From the NCBI GenBank assembly GCA_025331565.1, contig JAFREQ010000014.1, positions 7,396,501-7,460,500 on the forward strand: a DNA stretch of 64,000 bases, in the 5' to 3' direction. The notes below the pieces were generated by a model that saw nothing but the letters and a program-made list of their open reading frames with translations, searched no databases and was not told the DNA's origin. This document shows positions 35,158 through 48,421 of the stretch, piece after piece (the first letter of the stretch is position 1; each line of letters starts with the position of its first letter). The DNA comes from Holacanthus passer (Eukaryota; Chordata; Actinopteri; Pomacanthidae). A program made the translations under genes and the position numbers.

Positions 35158-38100
35158 ATGTTTGCTAAATCGTTTCGTGTCAAATCCAACACCGCGATCA
35201 AAGGATCAGACAGGTGAGTCACTGCGAGACTTCAGCCTGTCCCCGTTTATTCATAGCTATAGTTTACCATCATGGCGTTTTATTTATGTTGTGGTTTATT
35301 GAAAACCATTCAAAATTCTCCATTTTCAGAAAACTGCAGATATTAACATTAGACCTGAAATTGCTGCAACACGTCAAAACTAGAATAGCTCATGTGTTAA
35401 GCTTCATGTTTGTTCTTTAAACTATATAGATTCAGACACCAGCAGTAAATCAGTTGTAATTAGCTATTATGAATTTCCATTAAACTCCAGCATCTGAACT
35501 GAGCTGATCAAACTTATTATCAGCAGGTAACATAACAATATTTAGCTGGAATACTGTTCATCGTTATAAATTGTTATCTTCTACAAGATATTCTGTCTAC
35601 ATTAACATTGCAAAGCTGGATTTCTCCTAGAATATTTCTCTGAAATACTTAAAACAGTCTGGACAGTAAATCAGTCTCAGTTCCTCTGATCCAGTCCGAT
35701 GTTACCAATAGTAACATTTGTTATTGTTACCTGGTTATTATATTCCTCAGCCCTATTGATTGGTATCACCCTGACTGGGCGTGTAAAAGCACTGCAAATT
35801 TCAGTACAGTGCAACAGAATATTTACCAGCCGTTCCTCAGTCTTGTCTCCAAATAACACTAAAATTTCAGGAAAACTATATTTCTCTGATAAGCCGACCC
35901 TGTCTATAATAATTTCAGCCTTTAAGGAGTTCAGCAAGTTATTTAGTCTGACGAAAGTATGGGTTGTGGATGGTTAGGAAGTGGGAAAACAGCTCAAGAC
36001 CTTGTTCAGTTAAAAAGAAAACAGTGGAAATAGATTTTTTTAAATAAATTGTATTCAAAATATTGCATCTGTGAAATATGCAAAATATGTGTCTGTAGCA
36101 GCAGTTCTTACTCGTACGACATTACCCAATTACTGAGACTCTTGTTTTTCTTCTTACACTTAGGAGAAAGCTCAGAGCTGACATATCTGCAGCCTTCCCT
36201 TCACTGAGTGCTGATGAGCTGTCCGAGCTGGTCCCCAACAAAGAGGAACTAAATGTAGTGAAGATTTATGCGCATAAAGGAGATGCCGTGACACTTTATG
36301 TTCTTCACAAAAATCCACTGTTCTTTGAACTGGAGAAAAGACTTTATCCTACAGGTGAAAAGCTGGTTATTAACTTACAGTGAGGTGATTGATTGGATAA
36401 AATACTGTAACCTCCTTGAAGTAAATTATTTTAGCTGTGCCTTGTCACATTTTTCAGTCTATGTGCTTTGGCGTTTCCCTGCTCTCCTCCCAACATTCAA
36501 GACATGGCCTCCTGTGCTTCAGAAGTTGATTGGAGGGGCAGGTACACTTCTTTTTTAAGATAAAGACCTGGACACATGTTTAATACTGTACATTTAGATT
36601 GATATTAAGTAACAAATACTGTTTTTCCTCAAAGATCTCATGCTGCCAGGTGTGGTGGTTCCTTCAAGTGGTCTCCCAGATGTAAAACAGGGTGACTGCT
36701 GTGCTGTTGCAGTGGTGAGCAACAGGTAAGTTATAGTAAAATATTTGAGAACTTTTCTGATATGTTCTTCACAGATGTAAGTGTGATAATGTTCCTCTGG
36801 TCTATTGCAGAGCTCCTGTTGCAGTTGGCACTGCTGCAGTATCCAGTGCAGAGATGCACAGTTTGGGAATGAAAGGGAGAGGAGTGTGTGTTCTTCACAC
36901 GTACATGGATAATCTCTGGTGAGTATCTCCCGTCTTTTCGCATTTTTGCAAATTAATGTTTTTGTTTGAAGTTTATAGTTCATACTTTTTTGCCAAGAGT
37001 TAGATGAGAAGATCGATACAGCTCTCATGTCTGTCCTTTGATTATAAAGCTACAACCGGGAGATGGTTAGGTCAGCTTAGTATAAAGACTGGAAGGAAAC
37101 AGCGAGTCTGACTCAGTCCAAAGGCAAAACAATTCCACCCACCAGCACCTCTAAAGCTCACTAGTTAACACATTATATTTTGTTTGTTTGATCCAGACAA
37201 AAAAACAAAGTTTTTGGATATTGTAGTTGATGTAGGATGAACTCTTGAGTTCCTACATTAATCACATCAACAATCTATGAACATGGCATCAAGAGAGAGC
37301 TTTGTTTTAAACTTGTTGTTTAAAAAAATGAAATTTTAATGAACGCTTAGAATACATTTTTAAGAAAGCAACATTTTTTTAAGTAAATGAAATAACTCTG
37401 ATGTGAACAAAGAAGTCTTGAAGATGGTTTACACCAGTCTAGTGAAAACCATAATCTCCTACAACAGAGGTTTTCAAAGTGCGAGGTGGGCCTCCCTAGT
37501 GGGGCTCCAAATAGTTTCAAGGGAGGCTGTATTATGTCATATTTGGTTCAACTGTTAAGTGTTTGTGGGACCATATAACCACCCTGATCCCATAGGCATC
37601 CAGGCATCCATGCCTTTTTCCAAGCTTTGTTTGAGGGGAGGCTCACAGTCTCAGAGTGTGAAAACCCCAGTCCTACAGCTTCACATGCTGGTACAGAAAT
37701 TTAGGGCCTACAGCAAATGCAAGCTTGGGAGGAAATAAACATTAGTAGTTTAGGACCTTTCACATCCTCTCTTTAATGAATTGAAAAAATTCAGGAACAT
37801 GAGAAATATCCTTAGGCGATCTTTTATTCCATCCTCTGTCATTTGTTTTTATGATGTCTGTCTGAAATATATATTCATTGTTTTTATTTTATCCCTTTTA
37901 CCACCAACCATTTATTATAAACAGACCTGCTTAGGTATTGTTTTTATGTCATGTATTCTAACCCATGGTTAGTTTTTCAGTGTATGTTGCTCTGTGTGTA
38001 TGAACTGTGTTTGCCAGTCCCCTTTGTTTTATTTTCATTTTTATTACACCACATGCTTTGCTTTTAAGCCAAACAGGAATTTCCAATTGAGTGAAGAATA

Positions 38101-41100
38101 AAAATGTTTATTGTGTTCTATTCTATTTCACTTGGAGTTATGTGCAGGGTTATTTCTTGGCCAGGCGCAGGGATTTCTTGAGTCTCTGCCGGTTGCTAGA
38201 CAGACATGCAATAGTGTGTACAGAATACAACCACAAATATTTGTTCATTGACACAATTTTCAGCATTTCAGCTCTGCACACCACCACAATGCATTTGAAT
38301 TGAAACAATCAAGATGCGCTTTAAGTGCTGACTTTCAGCTATAATTTGAATTTACTTCCAAATCAGGTGAATGAGGTTGGAATTCCAACACATTTCATAT
38401 GTGCCCTCCACTTTTTAAGGGACCAAAAGTAATTGGACAAACTGACATAATCAAATTGTCACTTTTAATATTTGGTTGCAAATCCTTTTCAGTCAATGAC
38501 AGCCTGAAGTCTCGAACCCATAGACATCACCAGATGCTGGGTTTCGTCCCTGGTGATGCTCTGCCAGGCCTCTACTGCAGCTGTCTTCAGTTCCTGCTTG
38601 TTCTTGGGGCATTTCCCTTCAGTTTTGTCTTCAGCAAGTGAAATGCATGCTCAATTGGATTCAGGTCAGGTGGTTGACTTGGCCATCGCAGAACATTCCA
38701 CTTCTTTACCTTAAAAAAGTCTTCAGTTGCTTTCACAGTGCTTCGGGTCATTGTCCATCTGCACCGTGAGGTGCCGTCCAATGAGTTCTGAAGCATTTGG
38801 CTGAATATGAGCAGATAATATTGCACAGAACACTTCAGAATTCATCCTGTTGCTTTTGTCAGCAGTCACATCATAAATAAATAGAAGAGAACCAGTTCTA
38901 TTGGCAGCCATACATGCCCACGCCATTACACAACCAACACCATGCTTCACTGGTGAGGTGGTATGCTCTGGATCTTGAGCAGTTCCTTCACTTCTCCAGA
39001 CTCTTCTCTTCCCATCATTCTGGTACAAGTTGATCTTTGTCTCATCTGTCCATAGGATGTTTAGATGTTTTTTGGCAAATTCTAATCTGGCCTTCCTGTT
39101 TTTGAGGCTCACCAATGGTTTACACCTTGAGGTGAACCCTCTGTATTCACTCTGGTGAAGTCTTCTCTTAATTGCTGACTTTGACACAGATACGCCCGCC
39201 TCCTGGAGAGTGTTCTTGATCTGGCCTACTATTGTGAAGGGGTTTTTCTTGACCAGGGAAAGGATTCTTCTGTCCTCCACCACATTTGTTTTCCGTGGTC
39301 TTCTGGGTCTTTTGGCGTTGCTGAGCTCACCAGTGCATTCTTCCCTTTTAAGAATGAACCAAACAGTTGATTTGGCCACACCTAATGTTTTTGCCATCTC
39401 TCTGATGGGTTTGTTTTGATTTTTTTTGCCTAATGATGGCTCACTTCTCTGATAGTGACAGCTCTTTGGACCTCATATTGAGAGTTGACCTCACCAGACT
39501 CAAACACAAATACCACACTTGAAATAGACTGTAGACCTTTTATGTGCTCCTTGTAAATGAAATAATGAGGGAATAACACACCTGGCCATGGAACAGCTGA
39601 GCAGCCAATTAAAAAGATGGAGGGCACGTATAAAATGTGTTGTAATTCCTACACCGTTCACCTTATTTGGATGTAAATACCCTCAAATTAAAGCTGAAAG
39701 TCTGCACTTAAAGCACATCTTCACTGTTTCGCTTCAAATCCATTGTGGTTGTGTACAGAGCCGAAATGCTGAAAATTGTGTCAATGTCCAAATATTTATG
39801 GACCTGACTGACTTCAGGTTCACTAAATAGGATATGAGCAACACCACAAAAAGAGGACAGGCTACACAAACACAGAGAAAAACCATTCATATTGCAAATT
39901 TCCCTGTTATGGGATTAATGAAGGAATATCTTATCTCATCTTATGTTCATATTGAGAGGAGAAACAAGGGGAGGGGAAGAGAGCCGTGAGAACATGCAAA
40001 CTAGGGAGAGAGGGAGAAAAAGGGAGGCTGATTCTGCCTTTCATCATCTGCCTTCACTGGCACATACAACTGAGTATTATCAGTGAAGCAAGGCAAATCA
40101 ATCCCAAAGCTGTGTATAATTTGTCCAAGAGGTGCAATATACGAAGAGGGCAGACCGAGAACAGAGCCCTGAGAAAGTAATGACATAATGTTATTATAAG
40201 AAACACACTGTGTTCCAAAAATATTTGAGCCATTTTATAGCCCCGGTGGCGAGAGATAGAGAGAGGCTAAAGTAGTTTTCAAGGTGATCTAGTAGTACGC
40301 CGTGATCAATTTTATCCCACACATGTTAATTATTGCACTTTAGTGGTTCTGGTAGATGAGCTGTTGGCCCTTATTTGCAGTCTTTATGCAAAGCTTGGCT
40401 AACCACAACAAAAATTCTGATTACATTTACAGGATTTTTCAGCCCTGCAGCTGAGAAAACCTTCACTTGTTTTCATATACCTTTTAGGGCTTTTGGGGAC
40501 AAGTCAAGTCCTCCATCTTTACCGGATGCAGAGAGTGAAGAACAAGGGGTGAATGGAGAGGAATGTGAGGTCGATGAGGAAAAGGAGGAAGAGCTTGAGA
40601 AGCGTGTGGATGAGGAACAGAGTCCCTTTGAAACAGTGACAGATCAGGCCTGTTCTGGTATTGAGGAGCTGAGTGTGGCTGAGCGGGAGGAAGACAAATG
40701 TGAAAAATGCAGTGTGGAAGAGGAGGGGAATCAGGATGACCAGAAAATGCCACAAGGTATTTTTGCCACATTTCCCATTCTATTAATGGTAATGTCATTT
40801 TAAAACAGAACTATTTCAAGCTGTAGAAGGGACATTGATGTACTCACCATCACAGTTGCACTGAATTATCTTTTAACAAGACTCAGTCCCATGAGCACCA
40901 TTATCCCATATTCAAATCAAATTAAGACATTCACAGGCAGGCTTGAGGACTTGCTGTGTTATTTTTTCAACCATATGGTTGTGTTTTGTTGATACGACTG
41001 GAGAATAAGATTTTCTGATCAGGCAAAATTGGAGTGTGTTCCAAGATGAAAGGATGTGACCCAGGTCATACTCTGGTTTCAGAGATAATGGATGCCCTGC

Positions 41101-44100
41101 TGTTACAGTGTTTTCTCCACGCTCTCAAGAGCAAGGTGAAGAAGTCAGAGCTCCCTCTGCTGACCAGCACATTTCTCCGCAACCACATGTTCTCCTGCTG
41201 GTAAAACACAGCTCATCCTTTAAAAAAAAAAGCTGATAAGTAATTCCATTTAGCCTTGAAAATCTTACTGTGTTTCACTTATATGTATTTTTTAGCCCAA
41301 GTGGAAAGCAACTTGATATCAAGAAATCCAGCTACAAAAAGGTACATTAGACGTCCAGAATGTCACATTTTTTGACATATTAATAGGAAACTTCTAAACA
41401 CAGCATTTATATAATGTTTCTATCCAACAGCTGTCCAAATTTCTACAGGCCATGCAGCAGCAGCATAACCTTGTCCGAGTGAAAGAACTGACCAAGGGTG
41501 TTGAGAGCATTGTGGAGGTGGACTGGAAAAATCAAGAGTGAGCCAAACTCTTTCTCAACTTAAAGAAATTCTTGGTTGAGATTCAAAATAGCAGCTGGCC
41601 CACATTCAGACTGACTAGCCCTTTGCTTTTTTTCTTTATTGCATTAACGTTTCATAGACTGCGTTCCTTCACTGTTCCAGAGGAGACAGATGTTAAGGCG
41701 ACTCCATTGCAGGATGAAGGCGATGGAGAAACTTTGTACCGTCCTCCCGAGATCACGACTCTGTACTCTGTGTCAGCCCGACTGGAACCTCTCTTTCTGG
41801 ATGCAAACAAGAGGTGTGTGTGTTTTCCTAACCCAGAGTCTGGGGAGAGTTGAGGCTTGTGTATCAGCAACCACACATTTCTTGTTTACATGAACATGGC
41901 ACTGAGTTCCTGTGAGATCAAGGAGAGCAGCTTTGAAACTGACCTCGACCTCTGACCTCCCTGTGAGGGGATAAGACAATATTACCATATCAATCAATCT
42001 TCCGCTGCGCCTGAAATCACTCCCTTGTTCACCCCTCCCTGTACGATAAACTCTCAATTGTATTCTGTATAGTGATAAGTAAATTGATCGCTTAACCATC
42101 ATCAATCTGTCATCGCTGACGGCTGCAGTGTTTTTTGGATCTATAAAATGTGACGAATTGCATTGTGGCGGTGTTAGCAGAAAGTAGTGTTCTCCCAAGG
42201 ACTTTTTCCACATCCCATTTTGATTATCATAGTAGAAAAAGCACATATACTTGTTAATGATAACATCATCAGTGGCTCTGTTCTATGAAATTCTCCCAGT
42301 AAGTTTTGACAGTGTGGTGGTGAGCCTGCATGCACAGGACCAGGACCCCAAACTTGAACTTATGTACTCCAGTGCTACTGGGTGAAGTTTAAGGTCTTGA
42401 CACCTGCAAATTCTTGAGGCCATGATATAGTGTGTCAGTTAGAAAAGGTTTCATCCTTGTTTGGTAGACTACTACTCCTACTCTGCCAACCCCTAACCTG
42501 AACAGAACACTTGCATGGAGAATTGCACATTTTAGCTGAAGTTTTGTCCCCCCCAGTGCCAAATTATAATAACAAATTATGTGCTCTTGCTGCGGAGACA
42601 TGCGTGCAATACATGCTCTGGAAACAAATGGCTCTCACAGCTGGGTAAATAATTTCCTATTTTATGCTTCTTACAATCATTCATGTTTTCAGAACTTTTA
42701 TTGTCCCCCTCCACCCAAAGATGGGTGTTGTAGCTAAATAGGAGACATCTTGTGTCTGAGTAGTCAAACTTTTGAAATGCATATTAATAGATTCTGGATT
42801 TTTTAATAAGAGAGCAGATGTAATTTTAAGATTTTTTTTGGTGGAAAAACACATCAGACACCAATTATGTATTTTTATAAAACACATTTTGTGTATTTTA
42901 AAGGTTCATCTAGGGACAGACTGCTGTGGTATGTGGCATTATTCCGTCTTATATGCTTAGTTAAGATATAGAACCTGTGATACAAAAAATAATTTAATAC
43001 AAATAGTCTATTTTTGCCAACTCTGTGTTTTTATTTTTTTTAATTGGTGTTAAATTCAGTAAGGCCTTTAAAAACTCCTTTACAAACACATTTCTCTCAT
43101 GTGCACATTTATTCTTATACTTATCTGTACTTTGGTGCCCTTACAGGAAAGGAACAATACTGCAACCTGCTGAAGTGAGAAATATTGTCACAGAGTATGT
43201 GAAGAACAATGAACTGGTGGATGAAAATAATAAGAAGTAAGTAGATGCTTAAAACAGGATTTCCATTTCACAATCAAACAGCAAACTGTGCTTGTCAGCT
43301 GATGTATGAGGAAGGAGAACCTCTGTAATCAAACAACACAGACGGCTCAGAGCTCAGTTTGACTTTGAATATAGCCAGCAGTTTAACTGGGTGCAGTTGT
43401 AAACGGGCAACCTTAATGGCTATTAAACATATACAGAGCTGAGCCTAGGCCATTTGATATTGTCATAATCGGCCAAAATGCTTAAATGTGACTCTGAAAC
43501 TGAGGAGACATCTCATGTTTCTTTTTAGATTGGGAAAAATGTTCTGATGTAAAACAAATTGACAATGAATTATGGGAGAGATTACAAAAACTCTGTAATG
43601 GAACTGGCAGAACTCAACAAGGCAGCATGTTCTCTCTTGGGTGCCACTCTCTAATGTGCTTTTTTCAACGCAACTAGCTTCAATGCTTTTCTCCCCTCTT
43701 GGTAGTTACGTGACCATAAACCCTACTCTGTGTGACTGCTTGTTGGAGAAATCAGAGTACCAGGAGTTGGAGTCTCTCAAGTGGGATGACCTCTTTAGCA
43801 GGTAAAATGTAAATGTTGTGCCCCCCGATTTTTTACAGTGGGAAATTCTATATATACATATTGTACATTCATAGTGTGGAATTTTACAGACTGACATCTG
43901 ATTAAGAAATAATAAACTGAAATAATCATTAGTTGCAGCATCCAATATACCGACATGAGTCAGCGTGCAACTACGCTGTAATGTGAGCATCATCATTGCA
44001 GGATGGATGCAGGATAAAATAATCATCCTAATGCAAACCCATAATCCAAATTGGATTGTTTAACAACAATAATGCTGCTGCTTTGAAGTCTAACACTCCC

Positions 44101-45903
44101 AACATCTGTCCTTGTTTCTTTAATCCTGTATCTTGTTTTTATAGCAGCACTTATGCACCAAAGTCCATAATGTTTTTAGTTCCTTGTTGATGTAGAGTGA
44201 CTAATGGAAAACGTTGCTTGTGGTAGAATCACAGCGGGTTTTGTGTGGTACTGGCCAGAAAGAAAAAAGAAAAAACGCAAAGACCTCCCCTACATTGCAT
44301 TTTATACCACTGGAATTTATTAAAGGTCATGATGTGTTTGAATTATTGTGTGGTGAGTTAGTGATTAACGATTTGGGTTTATGTGCTAATATTTAAGGGC
44401 AATTCTTTTTAAGTGCGTTCTAGTGTTGCCTTCAAACAGTGTCAGTGATCTTTTCTCTCGCTAAGGCAAAACAAATTCACGTTTTACGATCTTGCAGTGC
44501 CGTTTTTAGTGCAAACCTTCTTAAAGGTTAATTTTTAGTGATCGTATGCTATATATTACCGAGTTAAATTAGCAGACCCAATTCAACAGTATGTATCAGT
44601 CTCCGTCTCTCTATCATCTAACTTTGTTGTGTAGATTAAAAAAAAAATGCCATCTCGTTTTTTGTTTTTTTTAAAGGACGCTGGAACGAATGCAGGAGTA
44701 CTACCAAGTTGTATTCCCTGGACAAGCACCTATAAAAAAGAAGGGCCACATTGAGCCCATAGACATCTCTGTGGCTTCTCGAGGCTCCAATAAGAAGGTG
44801 ACAACTTTTGCCTCGATCCCTTAAATTGTCATCGATCAGCAGGGCCTCAAAATTCTGATACAAATAAATGAGAGTTTAACAAGACTAAGAGTGAGGCTGT
44901 ATTTAGGCACAGAGGTGCTTTGAGCTAAATGCTAACGTATATATAATGACAGTGCTATAATGACAATGATGTACAGAAATAGCTATTGAGATAAGTTAAA
45001 TAGTTAAATAACAATTTCAGAAACTTCAATAATCCCGAGTGTGTCACAGTGGTAAGGTTTTCTAATTGGCACTAAACGTACAGCTGAGGCTGATGGGAAT
45101 GACAGTTTTGCAGGTATTAATAATAATTACAATTTTGATTTTAATGACTGAATACCATGGTGAGACAATTCAGTCAAAACCACAAATGTTAACCTCTTAG
45201 TGGTGCTAGAGGAAAAGGCAGCGGATCACTAAAGTCAGAAGCATTCATCCTCTGGGGACCATGAATGTCTGTATAACATTTCATGGTAATAATCCACTGG
45301 CTGTTAAGATATATCAGCTGGATCAAAGTGATGGACTGGCTAATTGAGCGAGGCATTTTAGAGTTGAAAGTTAAACTCGTCAGTGCTTTCTGTTTGCACA
45401 AACTATGTAATAGATACGCTGGAATTTCTGTACTGCAACATCATATTGGCCGACGTAAAGTATATATACAATCCAGTTGAAACCTAATATCTTTTCATTT
45501 ATCGGTCTGGCTGATTTATGGTCCTTGCTCTAATTGTTTCCATATGCTACCTGTAGGTCACGGTAATAAAGAACCTGGAAGTGTACGGGTTGGACCCTGC
45601 AGTCGTGGCCACTGCTTTGCAGCACAGAATCCAGGCCAGCTCTGTCTTACAGCCCATCCCTGGGTCCAAGGACAAAGTCCTGGTCCAGATCCAAGGCAAC
45701 CAGATTCATCAAGTTGGCAATTTGCTGCTAGGTTTGGAAACTTAAGATTACTTGACGTCTCTTAGAATTTCTTTCAACTGCTTTATTGGTACAAATAAAT
45801 TCAGTTTGTCTAAGCTTTCATTTCAATTTCAGATGACTATCAGATTCCTCGCAAGTACATCCAAGGACTTGACAAAGCTCCAAAAGGTGGCAAGAAGAAA
45901 TAG
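35158..45903 (+). CDS. eif2d: Eukaryotic translation initiation factor 2D (ligatin)
   Basis: Binds the 40S ribosome, delivers tRNA to the P site independently of GTP and helps recycle post-termination subunits. Exons: 35158-35213, 36164-36354, 36458-36541, 36635-36725, 36811-36918, 40488-40756, 41083-41200, 41296-41341, 41431-41537, 41658-41813, 43147-43236, 43706-43801, 44677-44797, 45557-45731, 45833-45903. They sum to 1779 nt (592 residues; human about 584) with all phases consistent. Start MFAKSFRVKSNTAIKGSDR; PUA domain about residues 90-176 (LMLPGVVVPSSGLP, RGVCVLHTYMDNLW); acidic linker about 177-266; SWIB/MDM2 part about 385-470 (EPLFLDANKRKGTILQP, YVTINPTLCDCL); SUI1 domain about 500-575 (VTVIKNLEVYGLDP, HQVGNLLLDDYQIPRKYIQG). 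It ends in GGKKK. Intron 5 carries a Tc1 copy and LINE pieces. Confidence 0.95.
36985..37215 (+). mobile_element. Common fish MITE, partial copy in eif2d intron 5
   Basis: Ordered phrases agagttagatgagaagatcg, ctcatgtctgtcctttg, tagtataaagactggaagg, cagcacctctaaagctcact and tttgtttgatccagacaaaa match a highly repeated fish element. Related pieces are at 3690-3730, 52055-52557 and 54570-54720. The 5' end is missing here. Confidence 0.65.
38221..39810 (-). mobile_element. Tc1/mariner transposon, inactive, in eif2d intron 5
   Basis: Terminal inverted repeats of about 200 bp (38221-38417 and 39618-39810) share ttgacacaattttcagcatt and caccacaatg(c/g)atttgaa. The right end reads, on the minus strand, cagtcaggtccataaatatt. 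The left end sits next to a TA. The element is about 1.59 kb, usual for Tc1. Its transposase (minus) shows the paired-type start LGVAKSTVWFIL, basic KRPRRPRKT, WTDETKINLYQNDGKRRVWR, DNDPKH and PDLNPIEHAF. Breaks: an in-frame stop in the N-terminal part and a frameshift near 38737 just after DNDPKH. Confidence 0.9.
38590..39461 (-). pseudogene. Tc1 transposase pseudogene
   Basis: The main open part is 38723-39397 (224 codons from MAKTLGVAKSTV). The rest continues in another frame at 38587-38826 (TVKATEDFFKVKKWNVLRW ... PDLNPIEHAFHLLKTKLKG). All three DDE catalytic positions are recognisable (D in WTDETK, D in DNDPKH, E in DLNPIE). The likely original start lies near 39461 and is followed by an in-frame TGA. 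It is not expected to make transposase. Confidence 0.88.
39890..39946 (+). mobile_element. LINE 3'-tail fragment
   Basis: The sequence ttgcaaatttccctgttatg, ggattaatgaaggaatatct, tatctcatcttatg resembles a diverged form of the LINE end at 28165. It lies directly beyond the Tc1 right end. Confidence 0.55.
40001..40330 (-). pseudogene. L2-type LINE reverse transcriptase fragment
   Basis: The minus strand encodes SQGSVLG, YIAPLGQIIHSFGIDLPCF and TDNTQLYVPVKADD, the palm region of an L2/CR1-clade reverse transcriptase. The catalytic F/YADD box is decayed to FTDN, so it is dead. Upstream part (40190-40330) shows stops. Part of eif2d intron 5. Confidence 0.75.
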
Positions 45904-45977
45904 CATTTCAAGCTGCTATAACAACCATTAATGGTCTTTAAAGCTGCTTCACTGGATGTAAACACAACAGTTCATAT

Positions 45978-45983
45978 AATAAA
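45978..45983 (+). terminator. eif2d: Polyadenylation signal of eif2d
   Basis: An AATAAA 75 bases after the stop codon, giving a short 3' UTR. Confidence 0.8.
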
Positions 45984-46009
45984 GTTGATTCACTGTCATC
46001 TCCTGAAGG

Positions 46010-48240
46010 TTGACGAACGAAACTGTTCCGATTTGTCTCACTGAGATAATGTAAATCATGTAAAATAGACCAGCGTTGTTTTCACCACAGGATAATTTGT
46101 TTCTGATGGTGAAGAGAATGTTTTGTTCTTTCTCACAGGTTTAAACGATCAAAACCATCAGATTAAACATCCACTGAAACCGATCAAACTTTTAATGTTG
46201 TGTCCTAAAGCATTTTACGGGGTCGTTCAAGTGTAAATAAACGATGTTTCTCAAGCAATTTTAACTTAATTTATCAAATGTTAGGTTGATGTTTAACACA
46301 TTTACCACATCATTGTTTAAAAGAGACAACAACCCTGAGCTCAAAATCTCATAGTGCTTTCTTCTTCTTTATATTAGTGTTAACATTTTATTGAATATTA
46401 TAAGTTGTGCATGAAATGGTTTTACATATTCTTCACAGTTTGGATAGAAGTATAGTATAATTTATTTATTTATTTATTTTTTTGACATTTATGCCACTTT
46501 TAAACAGCCAGCAGTGGAAAGATAACAGGAATGAGGGCGGAGAGAGACAGGGAATTATATCTACCAAAGCTTCTCAGCTGGACACAAAACCAGGGACGTT
46601 GTGGTTCGTGGTCTGTGCCTTAATTCCCGAGCCTCCATATATCAATTCTGAACTCGTATTTCCACGTTCGCACTACTCCACTGAAACGGATTCGGATCAG
46701 GGGCCTTGTATTAAGGATTAAGAAAGATTTTATTTGTGCGACACACTGGAGTAAACACATAAAAACATGGATACAATAAAAAGTAACTGAAACCTGTTTT
46801 AGACAAGCCAGAATTTGGTGCATTGTTTCTTTGAATTCAAAACGGCAGAATTTCACATTGGGTAAGTCACCACACCAAGGGAAACTATATTTCCCCTGTG
46901 GTAAATTCTTTCAAAGTCCTCACAGAATTTGCACAGTAATTCTTCATTTGATTTTGGTTGGTTTTGTCAGGGTCCCTTTTTTTCCCCTATTTTTTTATTT
47001 TTTATTTAGTGACAGACTCAACTTTTAACTTTAAATGAGGCTGTGTACAATTACACAGCCTCAGTTATGTTGAGGTCTGGTTTCTGTGGTGACAAACCTA
47101 GTGTTGGCGTGCAAATGTGTTTTCTAAGCCTTTATCGTGTTTTTAGGGTTTTTGAAGATCTTACAGTGGTAAAAGATGGAATTTGTACCAATCTGTTGTT
47201 CCCTTCAATCAAAGTTTATTTATAGTTTAGTTTTGTATATGTCCTGTACACCCAAAGGCACAGTGTCCACTGAGGATGGAGAGGACATTTTCAAATCCTA
47301 TATATATGTTATTTATTGAGTTTCCAGACAGATGACAGTAGTATACAGTTTTAAATGAGGCTGTAAGTTAATCAGAGAAAGAAAACCAAACACCTGTACA
47401 ATAAAGTCAACAAAACAAGACAAACAATCAGAATTGTTCACCTATGAGAACTTGTAAATTATCTAGTGATATAGTAAATGTAAAACTAAACATTGGAGAA
47501 CACAAAGTGGATCATTTCAACACAGTTTCCAATCAATTCCAAAAAAGTTGGGATGATGTGTAAAATCAATAAAACAGAATGTGATAACTTGCTAAACCTT
47601 TTTAACATATTTAAAGCAGTACAAAGACAATATATGAATGTCTGACCTCATCAACGTCATTGATTTTTGTAAATATCTGCTTATTCTGAATCTGATGGCA
47701 GCAACAACAAGAATCCGGCATCGAGCCAAGAGAGAGATACAAAAGCTATAAAGGTCTTCATTTTGATTTGATATGTGGTGTGGTGTGAGTTCAAATAAGA
47801 CAGAGATGGTTTGACAGATATAACGTGTTAGGCTGTATATTATTGTATTGACCCCGGGGGGGTCGGGGTCCACATTAGAAGGTGCTGGTAAACTAGGAAA
47901 ACTAGGGTTAGAATTTCTAACACAACTACAAACCTGTATATGTAGGTATATGTACCTACAAAATTATGTATAGGTGGGTTCATCTTCTCTTTAAAAATGT
48001 TTTGGAAAATGAGAATATGGTATCAGCATATAAATCTTTGATTGTTTTGATACCACTGGCATGCCAGGAAGAAAATATTCCATCTGTGTGGAATGATGGA
48101 TTTGCTGCTAGTGAAGTATTGACTGTGTGTAAAGATGGATGGCATGTCGTGAGAGAAATTAAATTAGCAGGACATCACCTTCCCAGTACAAACACTTAGA
48201 TCGCTTACCCAGAAATAAGGCAGAATCTTAAGTATTTCGT
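46010..48240. other. Intergenic region downstream of eif2d
   Basis: No gene is recognised. It has an (ATTT)n run at about 46460-46484 and a MITE-like piece near 47520-47575 (caattccaaaaaagttggga). A related terminus occurs at about 30200-30225 (ctccaacttttttggaatca). Confidence 0.5.
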
Positions 48241-48284
48241 CTTCACTTCACATGTCAGAACTTACTGTGGTTTCAATGTCTCCC

Positions 48285-48421
48285 CTCTTTCTGATTATTT
48301 CCAGGTTCCAGATCTTTGGCTCCTCGTGTACACCACTGACAGAAGTGGATCCGGCGATTATAAATCTTTCAAACTTGGTTAGCATAGTCTTTTCCGAACT
48401 TTGTCTTGAAGCTGCCATTGT
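48285..48421 (-). other. Possible orphan coding exon (unidentified)
   Basis: On the minus strand an ATG in a fair context (cacacaATGG) opens about 50 codons, MAASRQSSEKTMLTKFERF..., ending with a consensus donor (accaca|gtaagt) near 48267. I do not recognise the protein and find no partner exon downstream on that strand. It may be chance or a fragment of a retrocopy. Confidence 0.2.

Noticed and set aside
40484..40798. 104-codon minus-strand open frame
   Set aside because: Antisense of the acidic eif2d exon; its Pro/His/Leu composition follows from the GAG/GAA codons opposite.
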